Part shown: piece by piece, positions 28,449 through 37,469 of the stretch
Numbering within the stretch: the stretch's first letter is position 1
Layout: every line of letters begins with the position of its first letter
Assembly (NCBI RefSeq): GCF_036246005.1
Contig: NZ_CP109171.1
Location: 8,296,001 to 8,360,000 of the forward strand
Origin: Streptomyces sp. NBC_01723
GTDB taxonomy: Bacteria; Actinomycetota; Actinomycetes; Streptomycetales; Streptomycetaceae
Direction: 5' to 3'
Length of the DNA stretch: 64,000 nt
Translations under genes and position numbers: made by a program
Notes under the pieces: generated by a model
Database searches by the model: none
What the model saw: the letters and a program-made list of their open reading frames with translations, nothing else
Told to the model about the DNA's origin: nothing

Positions 28449-29428
28449 AGCTGCTCGCCCTCCTGACGGAAGAGTTGGCGGAAGTACAGGACGAGGACGC
28501 CGCTCATCAGCAGCACCGTGAGCATCGAGGCGGCCGACCCCAGGTCGTAGCGCTGCCCGGCCAGCGCGGTCTGCACGGCGTACACCGGCAGGATGGTGGT
28601 GGCCTCGCCGGGGCCGCCCCGGGTCATCACCCAGATCTGCACGAACGCCTTGAACGTCCAGATGACCTCGAGCGACAGGACGAGCATGAAGATCGGCCGG
28701 ATCAGCGGGAAGGTGACGGAGCGGAAGACGCGCGCGCCGCCCGCGCCGTCCATGCGCGCCGACTCGTACAGCTCGGCCGGCACGGTGACCAGCGCCGAGT
28801 AGAGCGTGATCGCCGCGAACGGCACGGACTGCCAGACGATCAGCACCACCACGATGGCGAACGCGGTGCCGCCGTGCGCGAACCAGGTGTATCCCTCGTA
28901 CGAGTCGAGGCCGAGGCCGGTCAGGGTCTCGTTGACGATGCCGAACTCGGAGTGGAACAGCCACTGGAAGACGGTGGTGGCCGCGACCACCGGGACCGCC
29001 CAGACCAGGACCAGGGAGCTGAGGAGCACGGTCCTGGCCACCCTGCCCAGCCGCTCGGTCATCAGCGCGACCAGGGTCGACAGGACCATGATCGCGACCA
29101 CGCAGACCGCCATGAAGACGAAGGTGCGGCGCACCACCTCCCAGAACTCCGGGTCGCCGAGCAGCGTCCGGTAGTTGCGCAGCCCCACGAACTCGGCATC
29201 GCCCAGAATGAGCTGGCGCAGCCGGAAGTCCTGCACGGAGATGAGCACCGCGCGGGCCAGCGGATAGAGCAGCAGGTAGACCATGCCCAGCACGGCGGGC
29301 GCGATCAGCAGGTACGGCCACGGCGAGCCCCGGCCCGACCCGCCGCGTCGCCGCGCGGGCCCGGACGGGGCGGGCGGACGGCGACGGGCTGCCTCGCGCG
29401 GCACGCTCCGCTCACGGACGGTCGACAC
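28445..29428 (-). CDS. Sugar ABC transporter permease (MalF type), operon B
   Basis: A 327-residue permease. The N terminus is long and basic (REAARRRPPAPSGPARRRGG), then the first helix starts near residue 36 (PYLLIAPAVLGMVYLLLYPL). The CUT1 EAA loop is ESARMDGAGGARVFRSVTFPLI. GTG start has AGGAGG directly upstream, 36 bases after the solute-binding gene stop. Overlaps the MalG-type gene by four bases. Confidence 0.9.
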   Translation of the reverse strand: MSTVRERSVPREAARRRPPAPSGPARRRGGSGRGSPWPYLLIAPAVLGMVYLLLYPLARAVLISVQDFRLRQLILGDAEFVGLRNYRTLLGDPEFWEVVRRTFVFMAVCVVAIMVLSTLVALMTERLGRVARTVLLSSLVLVWAVPVVAATTVFQWLFHSEFGIVNETLTGLGLDSYEGYTWFAHGGTAFAIVVVLIVWQSVPFAAITLYSALVTVPAELYESARMDGAGGARVFRSVTFPLIRPIFMLVLSLEVIWTFKAFVQIWVMTRGGPGEATTILPVYAVQTALAGQRYDLGSAASMLTVLLMSGVLVLYFRQLFRQEGEQL

Positions 29429-29464
29429 GGCGCCTCCTGTTCCCTCGGGTCGTCGGGGTCGTGG

Positions 29465-30730
29465 TCAGGAGTCGCTGTTGAGGGTGTCGGTGATGGTCCG
29501 GGACGCCTTCGCGGCCCCGGACGCGGCGTCCTCGCCGGTGAGGACGGCGGTCATGTACTCCTTGACCGGGTTCTTGGCCTCGACCGCCGCCCACTGCGGG
29601 GTGTTGGGCGTGGCGTGTCCGTTCGCGGCACCGGCGGCCATGGCCGCGGTCCCCGGGTCGCCCGAGACGGCGTCCGCCAGCGTGGTCTTGTTCGGTACGT
29701 AGCTCATGGCGACCGCGAGCTTCTTCTGCCAGACGTCGCCCGTCAGTTCCCGGATGAAGGTGAACGCCTCCTCCTGGTGCGCGGCGACGGCCGGGACGAC
29801 CAGGTCGGAACCGCCGGTGAAGACCGCGCCGGGCCGGTCCGCGGTCTTGCCGGGGATCGGGAAGAAGCCCAGTTTTCCCTTGAGTTCGGGGTTCTTCTCC
29901 TCGATGACCTTGGCACCGCCGGGGACGGCGATGATCTGCGCGACCTGCCCCTTGGCCATCACCTCCGCCTGCGGCGGCTGGGACTCGTCGGAGTCCTTGG
30001 GGCCCTTGCCGAGGGCCTGGAGGCGCTGGTAGAAGTCCATGGCCCGCAGCGCCCCGGGGCTGTCGAGGCCGCCCTTCCACCCGCCGCCCGACTTCACGGC
30101 CAGGTCGCCGCCCTCGTCCCAGACGAACCCGGACAGGACGTACCAGTTCTGGCCCGGCAGATAGATCCCCTGGGTGCCGCCCTCGTCGAGCTTGCGGGTG
30201 GCGGCGATCCACTGGTCCCTGGTCCTGATCGAGGCGGGGTCCACCCCCGCCTTCTCGAACAGGTCGGTGCGGTGGACGACGACCCGGTTGGCGGCGTAGT
30301 AGGGGATGCCGTACTGCTTCCCGTCGTACGACCCGGGCTCCGCGAGCCCCTTCAGCCAGTCGCCGCCGCCCAGTTCGTCCACCCGGTCCGAGAAGTCGGT
30401 GAGGCCGCCGCTCTGGGCGTACTGGGCGACCTGGGTGTTGCCGACCTCGATGACGTCGGGGGCGTCGTTGCTGGCCAGTGCGGCCGTGACCTTCTCGCCG
30501 ATGCCCTCCCACTCCTGGATCTGGATCTTCAGGTCAATGCCGGGATGGGCCTTCTCGAAGCCCGCCTCGAACTCCTTCTGGAAGCCGGCCGAGACGCTGT
30601 CGCGCATGAGCCACACGTCGAGGGCGGTCCGGCCGGACCCGGCGCCGTCCGAGGAGTCGCCGGAGGAACAGGCGGCGAGCCCGGCACCGAGCACCAGCGT
30701 GGAGAACAGGGCGAGGGAGCGGTACTTCAC
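29465..30730 (-). CDS. Sugar ABC transporter solute-binding lipoprotein, operon B
   Basis: A 421-residue lipoprotein with a short Sec signal and lipobox LAAC, Cys21, followed by a Ser/Gly/Asp linker. The mature domain begins ALDVWLMRDSVSAGFQKEFEAGFEKAHPGIDLK, a family 1 sugar-binding pattern. GTG start follows AGAGG by about eight bases. First gene of operon B; its upstream region holds repeated ACCAGT elements shared with the divergent GntR gene. The GH20 gene in the operon points to amino-sugar oligosaccharides as ligand. Confidence 0.92.
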   Translation of the reverse strand: MKYRSLALFSTLVLGAGLAACSSGDSSDGAGSGRTALDVWLMRDSVSAGFQKEFEAGFEKAHPGIDLKIQIQEWEGIGEKVTAALASNDAPDVIEVGNTQVAQYAQSGGLTDFSDRVDELGGGDWLKGLAEPGSYDGKQYGIPYYAANRVVVHRTDLFEKAGVDPASIRTRDQWIAATRKLDEGGTQGIYLPGQNWYVLSGFVWDEGGDLAVKSGGGWKGGLDSPGALRAMDFYQRLQALGKGPKDSDESQPPQAEVMAKGQVAQIIAVPGGAKVIEEKNPELKGKLGFFPIPGKTADRPGAVFTGGSDLVVPAVAAHQEEAFTFIRELTGDVWQKKLAVAMSYVPNKTTLADAVSGDPGTAAMAAGAANGHATPNTPQWAAVEAKNPVKEYMTAVLTGEDAASGAAKASRTITDTLNSDS

Positions 30731-30775
30731 GGTTCACCTCTGGGAGAGCTGGAAGGGACGACGCACCCACACTTG

Positions 30776-30943
30776 ACCAGTAAGGGGCGCAGGGCTTACC
30801 AGTCGGCGTTGGTCGAAGGTGGCATGGACCAATGAGGGCGTCAACCCCTCGCGTATGTACGGGATTTCAGCCGTGTAGGCCTGACGGGTGGCTGGATCAC
30901 GAGCGAGGTGGACAGGTAAGCTCGGCTGACCAGTAGACCAGTT
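30776..30943. promoter_or_regulatory. ACCAGT repeats in the operon B / gntR intergenic region
   Basis: Four direct copies of ACCAGT lie at 30776-30781, 30798-30803, 30929-30934 and 30938-30943. The first pair is 22 bases apart, near operon B; the second pair is nine bases apart, ending three bases before the gntR ribosome-binding site. Between them TTGGTC (30809-30814) and GACCAA (30827-30832) form an inverted repeat. The sequence AACTGGTCTA on the minus strand at 30934-30943 matches one half of the DasR consensus ACTGGTCTAGACCACT. Probable binding sites of the adjacent GntR/UTRA protein. Confidence 0.6.
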
Positions 30944-30956
30944 ATGGGAGTACTGC

Positions 30957-31802
30957 ATGGAGATCGACGCCGCCGCCTCCGGTGCGGTGCTCAAGCGGGA
31001 GCGCGTCCGCGACGCGATCCTGGAACTCGTCGAGGAACGGCGCCCGGGGGACGCCATCCCCTCCGAACGCACCCTGTGCGCCGAACTCGGTGTGTCCCGG
31101 CCCACGTTGCGTGCCGCGGTCGACGAACTGGTGGTCGCCGGACTGCTGGTGCGCGAGCACGGCCGGGGCATGTTCGTCGCCGCCGAGAAGATCACCCAGG
31201 AACTGGTCTCGGACCGGCGGGCCTTCAGCCTCCTGCAGGCCGCGGGCGCCTGGACCAGCAGGCTCCTGGAGGTCCGCACCCTCCCCGCGGGCGCCCGGGT
31301 GGGCCGCAAGCTGCGCATGTCGCCGGCGGCGCGGATCCACTACGTGGCCAGGCTGCGACTGGTCGACGGGGTGCCCATGGCCATCGAGTACCTGCACGTA
31401 CCGGCCGACCTCGTCTCGGACCTGACCAGTGAGGAACTGGAGCAGGGCGACCTGTACGCGCACCTGGCCGAGCGGCACGACGTCCGGGTCAGCGAGGCCG
31501 TCCAGTCGATCGAGCCCACCGTGGTCACCCGGGCCGAGGCCGACCTCCTCGACGTCCCCGAACTCTCCCCGGCGCTCCTTTTCGAGCGCCTGACCACCGA
31601 CACGCTGGGCCGCCCCGTCGAGTACGTGCACTCGCTCTACCGGGGCGACCGCTACCGCATCGTCTCCCGCCTCACCCTGGGCCCGCGCGACCAGGCCCCG
31701 CCCCCGGGCCAGGGGCACCATCCGGGCATCCCGCCCGGGGACTTCACCACCAAGGACCCCGTCACGCTCTCGACCCGCGGAGTGGTCCAGGACGGCATGT
31801 AG
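30957..31802 (+). CDS. GntR/HutC-family (UTRA) transcriptional regulator
   Basis: A 281-residue regulator. The winged helix-turn-helix is at about 12-80 (RVRDAILELVEERRPGDAIP, ERTLCAELGVSRPTLRAAVDELVVAGLLVREHGRGMFVA) and a UTRA ligand domain at about 95-255 (YVARLRLVDGVPMAIEYLHVP). DasR and NagR, which sense amino-sugar phosphates, belong to this family. It is divergent from operon B and upstream of the GH109 gene, so it is the best candidate to control both. A 20-residue Pro/Gly-rich C-terminal tail is unusual. ATG follows GGGAG by six bases. Confidence 0.9.
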   Translation: MEIDAAASGAVLKRERVRDAILELVEERRPGDAIPSERTLCAELGVSRPTLRAAVDELVVAGLLVREHGRGMFVAAEKITQELVSDRRAFSLLQAAGAWTSRLLEVRTLPAGARVGRKLRMSPAARIHYVARLRLVDGVPMAIEYLHVPADLVSDLTSEELEQGDLYAHLAERHDVRVSEAVQSIEPTVVTRAEADLLDVPELSPALLFERLTTDTLGRPVEYVHSLYRGDRYRIVSRLTLGPRDQAPPPGQGHHPGIPPGDFTTKDPVTLSTRGVVQDGM

Positions 31803-31865
31803 ATGCGACGAAGAGCACCCTCCGGTGCGTGGAGATGCTCGGAACGGCTTTGTATCGAGCACGTA

Positions 31866-31894
31866 TTGACATGTCAGGGCTGACGTCGCAGAGT
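31866..31894 (+). promoter_or_regulatory. Probable promoter of the GH109 gene
   Basis: TTGACA (31866-31871) and CAGAGT (31889-31894) are separated by 17 bases, about 75 bases upstream of the GH109 ATG. The -35 is perfect; the -10 keeps the conserved A and final T. No ACCAGT copy lies within this promoter. Confidence 0.5.
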
Positions 31895-31971
31895 CATGCC
31901 CCGACAGTGCTCGACAACGCCCGTCCGCGCCCCCACCGTGCAGCCGACCGCCCACGAGGAGTGTTGCCGTC

Positions 31972-33396
31972 ATGTCCGAAAAGCCCGCTGTCTCACGCCG
32001 ACTGCTGCTGGGCTCCGCCGTCGCCACCGGAGCGGCCGCCGCCGGGATGACCGCGGCCGCCCCGTCCGCGTCGGCGGCCGAGCCGGCGCCGCCCCGCCGC
32101 CGGCCCGGCCAGAAGTCGATGATCGGCGTGCCCTTCGAGGCCCACAGAACCGTCCGCGTCGGCGTCATCGGCCTCGGCAACCGGGGCGGCGGCATGATCA
32201 CCGGCTGGGCCGCCGTACCCGGCTGTACGGTGACCGCCGTCTGCGACATCCGCGCCGACCGCGCCAAGAGCGCCGCCGACCGGCTGGCGGGCAAGGGCCA
32301 CCCGCGGCCCGCCGAATACGGCGGCTCGGCCGACTCCTACGCCCGGATGCTCAGGCGCGACGACATCGACCTCGTGTACATCGCCACGCCGTGGGAGTTC
32401 CACTACGAGCAGGGGAGAGCGGCCCTGCTCAGCGGCAAGCACGCCCTGGTGGAGCTCCCCGTCGCGACCGAACTGCGCCAGCTGTGGGACCTCGTGGACA
32501 CCTCCGAGCGCACCCGCAGGCACCTGCTCCTGTCCGAGAACTGCAGCTACGGCCGCAACGAGCTGGCCATGCTGAAGGCGGCCCACGACGGCCTGTTCGG
32601 AGACCTCACCAACGGTCACGGAGGCTACCTCCACGACCTGCGGGAACTCCTCTTCTCCGACACCTATTACACCGACTCCTGGCGCCGGCTCTGGCACACC
32701 CGCAGCACCGCCTCCTTCTACCCGATGCACGGTCTGGCGCCCATCGCGGCGGCCATGGACGTCAACCGCGGCGACCGCATGGCCACCCTGACCGCCACCT
32801 CGACCGCGCCGAAGGGCCTGGCCGACTACCGGGCGCGTTTCGTCCCCCGGGCCCACCCCTCCTGGAAGGAGAACTACATCAACGGTGACCTGGTCACCTG
32901 CATGATCGAAACGGCGAGGGGCCGGACCATCCGGGCGGAGCACGACGTGAGTTCGCCCCGCCCGTACAGCCGCATCAACACCCTCGCCGGCAGCCGGGGC
33001 ATCGTCGAGGACTACGCCGGAGCAGCCCCGACCGGTGCCCGGATCTACGTCGAACCGGACCACAGCGGCCACACCTGGCGGGACTTCGAGGCCTACCGCA
33101 AGGAGTACGACCACTGGCTGTGGCAGAAGGTCGGCGACGACGCCGCGAACAACGGCGGTCACGGCGGCATGGACTACGTCCTCCAGTGGCGCCTGGTCCA
33201 GCTCATGCGGGTGGGGCTGGTGCCGGACATCGACGTCTACGACTCGGCCGCCTGGTGCGCGCCGGTCCCGCTGAGCGTCACCTCCCTGGCCCGGGGCGGC
33301 CGCCCGGTCGAGATCCCCGACTTCACCCGGGGTGCCTGGCGCGAGCGCAGGCCCGGCCTCGACTCGACGCCCACCGAGATGCCGCCCGTGCGCTGA
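31972..33396 (+). CDS. Tat-exported GH109 alpha-N-acetylgalactosaminidase-like protein
   Basis: A 474-residue NAD-dependent enzyme of the Gfo/Idh fold. The N terminus carries a clear twin-arginine signal (SRRLLLGSAVATGAAAAG). The Rossmann motif is VGVIGLGNRGGG near residues 62-73, and the GH109 feature GGHGGMDY lies at about 395-402. GH109 enzymes remove terminal alpha-GalNAc using bound NAD; Tat export fits because the cofactor must be loaded before secretion. GAGGAG lies ten bases before the ATG. It sits after the GntR gene on the same strand, and with GH114, GH4 and GH20 nearby suggests attack on GalNAc or galactosamine glycans. Confidence 0.85.
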   Translation: MSEKPAVSRRLLLGSAVATGAAAAGMTAAAPSASAAEPAPPRRRPGQKSMIGVPFEAHRTVRVGVIGLGNRGGGMITGWAAVPGCTVTAVCDIRADRAKSAADRLAGKGHPRPAEYGGSADSYARMLRRDDIDLVYIATPWEFHYEQGRAALLSGKHALVELPVATELRQLWDLVDTSERTRRHLLLSENCSYGRNELAMLKAAHDGLFGDLTNGHGGYLHDLRELLFSDTYYTDSWRRLWHTRSTASFYPMHGLAPIAAAMDVNRGDRMATLTATSTAPKGLADYRARFVPRAHPSWKENYINGDLVTCMIETARGRTIRAEHDVSSPRPYSRINTLAGSRGIVEDYAGAAPTGARIYVEPDHSGHTWRDFEAYRKEYDHWLWQKVGDDAANNGGHGGMDYVLQWRLVQLMRVGLVPDIDVYDSAAWCAPVPLSVTSLARGGRPVEIPDFTRGAWRERRPGLDSTPTEMPPVR

Positions 33397-33423
33397 ACCC
33401 CCGCCGCGCACCCCCGGCCCGCG

Positions 33424-34509
33424 TCAGTGGTCGCGCACCCGGCCCAGCTCCTCCAGCGCCCGGGCCGCGGTGCGCGCCAGCCGCGGCCGGTCCCGCACGA
33501 AGCGCCGGGCGGCCCGCACCGGATCCCGACGCATCCGGTGGACGGCGCCGCCCGGCCCGGGACGCACCACCGCACCCTCGTACACCCGCAGGTCGCGCGT
33601 CTTGAACGACTCCTTGTAGCGGGCCGGGCCACTGCCCAGGTCCACCGTCCCGATCCCGTCCGCGGCCGCCGCCTCCAGCATCCGCAACAGCAGCAGAAGG
33701 CCGGGGGAGTACTTGCCGTACGCGCGGTCGTACGCCGGGAACCACCAGGACAGGACCGTCGGCGAGCGCAGCCCGAAGTGGGCGGCCACCGGCCGGCCGC
33801 CGGCGTGCAGCACCGACAGCACACCACGGCACCCGGGATCCTCGCTCCGGGCGAGCAACTCCACCAGCCCGTTGATCCAGGTCTGCGCGAACCGGTCGCG
33901 CCGGCCGGTGCGCCGGTACTGCGCGGACTTCCAGCGCATGAGCGTGCCCAGCGCCGCGGGGTCCTGTTCGTCGTACACGAAGCGGACTTCGCCGACCTGC
34001 CGGGCGAGTCTTCGCTCCTTGGCGAGGGTCTGCTTCAGGAACCCGGGCGACCCGGCGCGCAGGGCCCGCGCGTACCGGTCGAAGCCGTCACCCAGGTCGA
34101 CGACCGGCGAGGCCAGCGCCTCGGCCGTGTGCGGCAGGAACATGTCCTGGTCCGACTCCAGGTTGTCGAACTCCCAGGACGACAGCGAACAGGCCCGCAG
34201 CAGCGCGCGGGGGTCGAGACGGATGCCCTCCCGCAGCACGGCGCCCTGGCTGTCCGACACCCCGAGCCCGATGGCCCGCCCCTGGCCCGCGAAGCCCCGC
34301 TCGTACGGGAAGTACCCCACCGGGACGCCGTCCTCCCGCAGGACCGCCACCTCGGCCCGCGGCCTGACCAGCCCCACGGCCGTCGTGAACGCCGGGTCCA
34401 GGAACGGGTTCGCCGGTGCTCGGGAGGCGGCCCTGATCTCCCGCCAGATCTTGTGGTCGTCCGCGTCGAGCCGCCCCGGCCCGATCACGTCGATGCGCTT
34501 ACCGGACAC
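33424..34509 (-). CDS. GNAT-type acetyltransferase, CelD/FemAB-like
   Basis: A 361-residue cytoplasmic protein with two GNAT-like halves typical of the CelD/BcsL and FemAB groups. Hallmarks are WREIRAAS near the start, PVGYFPYERGF, SWWFPAYDRAYGKYSPGLLLL, and DLGSGPARYKESFKT near residue 300. Such proteins acylate sugars, peptidoglycan peptides or exopolysaccharide. I use the GTG at 34509, preceded by AGGAGG; the longer upstream frame has no ribosome-binding site. It is convergent with the GH109 gene with only 27 bases between stops. The substrate is unknown. Confidence 0.8.
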   Translation of the reverse strand: MSGKRIDVIGPGRLDADDHKIWREIRAASRAPANPFLDPAFTTAVGLVRPRAEVAVLREDGVPVGYFPYERGFAGQGRAIGLGVSDSQGAVLREGIRLDPRALLRACSLSSWEFDNLESDQDMFLPHTAEALASPVVDLGDGFDRYARALRAGSPGFLKQTLAKERRLARQVGEVRFVYDEQDPAALGTLMRWKSAQYRRTGRRDRFAQTWINGLVELLARSEDPGCRGVLSVLHAGGRPVAAHFGLRSPTVLSWWFPAYDRAYGKYSPGLLLLLRMLEAAAADGIGTVDLGSGPARYKESFKTRDLRVYEGAVVRPGPGGAVHRMRRDPVRAARRFVRDRPRLARTAARALEELGRVRDH

Positions 34510-34623
34510 GCGACTGCCTCCTGCGTCGTCGGAACAGAGGACACACGACGGCCTGCTGGACGCCGGGTCGCGGCGGGTGGTCACCCGGGCCGCGCGGCGC
34601 AGGCCTGCTCGGTACCGCCTCGC

Positions 34624-34992
34624 TCAGCAGCGAAACGGCCGCAGTGCGGCCACGCCCCGGGCGCCCTCGTCGGTCACCCTCCCGCGGGCCGGATACGGAC
34701 GGCCGGCCGCCGTCCCGTCCCGCCGGGCGGCGTGGGCATGTGCCGGGGCGCGGGCGGCGTCCCCGTCGTCGGCGCCCGCCGTGCCCGCGGCCCTCGGCGC
34801 GCGGACGGCGACGTGACGGGCCCGGGAGTCCTCCTCGCACGGGCCGGATTCCCCCGCGGTGTCGGCCACCACGGCGACCGTGACCGCCGCACGCTCCGCG
34901 GACGCCTCGGCGAGCACCGGCGGCCGGGGGGTGAGGAGATACAGCAGCGCCCACGCCAGCAGGACTGCCGCCGCTGCCCGTCGACGCCGCAC
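34624..34992 (-). CDS. Small secreted or membrane-anchored hypothetical protein
   Basis: A 122-residue protein with an Arg-rich start and one hydrophobic segment at about 7-22 (AAVLLAWALLYLL), then an Ala/Arg/His-rich, low-complexity tail. It could be exported or single-pass. GTG start at 34992 follows AGGAG by seven bases. It lies upstream of the acetyltransferase on the same strand with a 114-base gap. I do not recognise a family. Confidence 0.5.
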   Translation of the reverse strand: MRRRRAAAAVLLAWALLYLLTPRPPVLAEASAERAAVTVAVVADTAGESGPCEEDSRARHVAVRAPRAAGTAGADDGDAARAPAHAHAARRDGTAAGRPYPARGRVTDEGARGVAALRPFRC

Positions 34993-35211
34993 TGTCGGAC
35001 TCCTGACCTCAGTCCCGGCCGGGGCGGACCGCGGGCCGACATTGGTCCAGTCCCCCGCATACGCCCAGTTGGCTCTCCAGTAGGCCGACCGCGCTCCGTC
35101 CCGTCAAGACCGCACCGTCCGAACCGGTCCGTCCGGCCCGGTCCGGTGACGTCGTGCTCCGTTGCCCTCTCGCACCGGGCGTCTACGCGGGGTGGACGCT
35201 CGCGGGGTGCG

Positions 35212-35976
35212 CTACCGCGCCAGGACCTCGCTCGGGCCCATGACGACCACCGGCTCCTTGTCCGGGTCCACGGCGGTCAGCAACGCGCGCATGTGCTCCT
35301 CGCTCAGGGACACGCAGGCGTTGGTCGGCCCGTCGTGGTCCACGTGGATCCAGACGCCGCCGCCCTTGTCCTCCCCCTCGGGGCGGGTCAGGTCCAGCGG
35401 GGTGGTGCCCGGCACCCGGTTGTAGTCGATGGCGATCACGTAGTCGAAGGACCCCTCCAGCGGCTCACCCAGATGCCCGGTGCCCGACACGGCGAACTCC
35501 GGATCCTCGTCGTACGGGAGCAGGCTGCCCGGGTCCGGCAGCCGGCCGCCCGCGTCGCTGAGGCCGAAGACACCGATGGGTGAGTGCAGGTCGCCCGCCT
35601 CGTGGTCGTCGGTCCAGCCGCGCAGGCCGTTGTGCGCGGACCAGGGACCCGCGACCGCCCGCCAGCCCCGGGCGGGATCCCGCTCGTAGAGCACCACCCG
35701 CGCCTGCGACGAGGTCTCCGACTCGCCGGTGACCACCAGGGCCTGCCGCGTACCGGGCGGGAGCAGGTCCCGCATGACCGGCCCGACCCCGGGAAGCGGG
35801 CGGGGGAAGTGGCGCGGGGGAGCGGGGCGGGGGGACACCGGCTGGGCCGCCGAACTGCCCGGCGCGTGCGCGTCCTGCAAGGAGGCGTCCGCTTGCTGCC
35901 GGGCGCAGCCGGTCCCCAGCACGACGGTGCACACGGCAGCGCCGATCACCAGGGCCAGCGCTTTCCTGACGGTCAT
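35212..35976 (-). CDS. L,D-transpeptidase-like lipoprotein (YkuD fold)
   Basis: A 254-residue cell-envelope protein. Signal peptide and lipobox GTGC with Cys24 (LGTGCARQ), then a disordered linker to about residue 60 and a YkuD-type domain. The active-site region reads WIHVDHDGPTNACVSLSEEHM: His and the nucleophile Cys are present in a GPTxxCVS form common in actinobacterial relatives, where the classical SHGCxR Arg is absent. It may cross-link peptidoglycan or be an ErfK-like variant. GGAG lies six bases before the ATG. It is divergent from the cold-shock gene. Confidence 0.8.
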   Translation of the reverse strand: MTVRKALALVIGAAVCTVVLGTGCARQQADASLQDAHAPGSSAAQPVSPRPAPPRHFPRPLPGVGPVMRDLLPPGTRQALVVTGESETSSQARVVLYERDPARGWRAVAGPWSAHNGLRGWTDDHEAGDLHSPIGVFGLSDAGGRLPDPGSLLPYDEDPEFAVSGTGHLGEPLEGSFDYVIAIDYNRVPGTTPLDLTRPEGEDKGGGVWIHVDHDGPTNACVSLSEEHMRALLTAVDPDKEPVVVMGPSEVLAR

Positions 35977-36510
<534 letters not shown>

Positions 36511-36526
36511 CCGGCAGACTGCCGAA

Positions 36527-36573
36527 CAGGGCAGGGTGCCCGGAGACCGCGCGTCTCCGGGCACCCTGCCCTG
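36527..36573. terminator. Strong bidirectional terminator after the cold-shock gene
   Basis: A perfect 21-base-pair stem (36527-36547 with 36553-36573) encloses the loop CGCGC. It sits 16 bases after the csp stop and ten bases from the stop of the convergent hydrolase gene. Confidence 0.92.
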
Positions 36574-36583
36574 CGGTATGCCG

Positions 36584-37417
36584 TCAGGGAACGTCGCGCA
36601 GGAAGCCGAGCAGTGCGGCGGTCAGCTCGGCGGGCGCGTCCTCCTGGACCAGATGACCCGCTTGGGCGATCGGCTCCCACCGAGCGCCTGGCACGGCGGC
36701 GGCGAGTTCGCGCCCCTTCGCCACGGGAATCCAGGCGTCGTCCTCACCCCAGCAGATCAGTGTCGGTACGCCGATCCGGGGATACCGGTCCTGGATCTCG
36801 TCGGTGTACCGCTGGTCCGCCTGGGCGATCTGCCGGTAGAAGGCCGGCTGCCCCGTCTCGCCGAGCCAGGGCCGGACGAGATGGTCCAGCACCGCCGGGT
36901 GCAGTCCGGGACCGCCCGTGGAACCCACGTACTCGCGCACCAGCGCCCCGTGGAGCGCCGGGGGCAGCTGCTCGAAGACCTCGGCGTGCTCGCGGACCAG
37001 CCGGAAGAACGGCGACCCCCAGGGCGCCAGCGCGACCGGATCGACCAGGGCCAGCGCCCGGTAGCGGGCGTCGTGCAGCAGATGGGCCCGCAGTGCGACG
37101 GCGCCCCCGAAGTCGTGCGCGACGACCAGGGGCTCAGCCAGGTCCCAGTGGTCCAGCAGCTCGGTGAAGACCCTGCCCTGCGCCGCCAGCGACACGTCCT
37201 GGCCCGGGAACTTCTCGGACAGCCCGTAGCCGGGCATGTCCCACACGAACACCTGGTGGTCACGCGCCAGCGAACGGGCCACCGCACGCCAGACGTACGA
37301 GGAGAACGGCGTCCCGTGCAGCAGGACCAGCGGGCGCCCGTCCGGGGCGCCCAGCCGGTTCCAGCGCACGGTGCCCGAGCCGCTGCGGTACGACTCGGGC
37401 AGCTGCCATGCGGACAT
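36584..37417 (-). CDS. Alpha/beta hydrolase with Asp nucleophile (haloalkane dehalogenase / epoxide hydrolase type)
   Basis: A 277-residue cytoplasmic hydrolase. The oxyanion motif LLHGTPFSS is at 33-40, the nucleophile elbow is AHDFGG with Asp102 rather than Ser, the acid is near GEDDAWIP and the His in QAGHLVQED. An Asp nucleophile fits haloalkane dehalogenases, haloacetate dehalogenases and epoxide hydrolases. The substrate cannot be chosen without halide-binding Trp assignment. The gene lies 52 bases upstream (in the transcription direction it follows) of the methyltransferase and could share its transcript. Confidence 0.85.
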   Translation of the reverse strand: MSAWQLPESYRSGSGTVRWNRLGAPDGRPLVLLHGTPFSSYVWRAVARSLARDHQVFVWDMPGYGLSEKFPGQDVSLAAQGRVFTELLDHWDLAEPLVVAHDFGGAVALRAHLLHDARYRALALVDPVALAPWGSPFFRLVREHAEVFEQLPPALHGALVREYVGSTGGPGLHPAVLDHLVRPWLGETGQPAFYRQIAQADQRYTDEIQDRYPRIGVPTLICWGEDDAWIPVAKGRELAAAVPGARWEPIAQAGHLVQEDAPAELTAALLGFLRDVP

Positions 37418-37469
37418 CAGGGAGTGCTCCTCTCGGTCGGGTGCCCGGCGCCGGACGCCGCGCGTGGCG

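Noticed and set aside
28427..30835. 802-codon plus-strand frame over operon B permease and lipoprotein genes
   Set aside because: Shadow frame; the minus-strand genes carry EAA loops and a lipobox.
35212..35976. Loss of the catalytic motif in the L,D-transpeptidase-like protein
   Set aside because: The SHGCxR form is absent, but the GPTxxCVS form with His and Cys is a known variant among actinobacterial relatives, so it is not evidence of inactivation.
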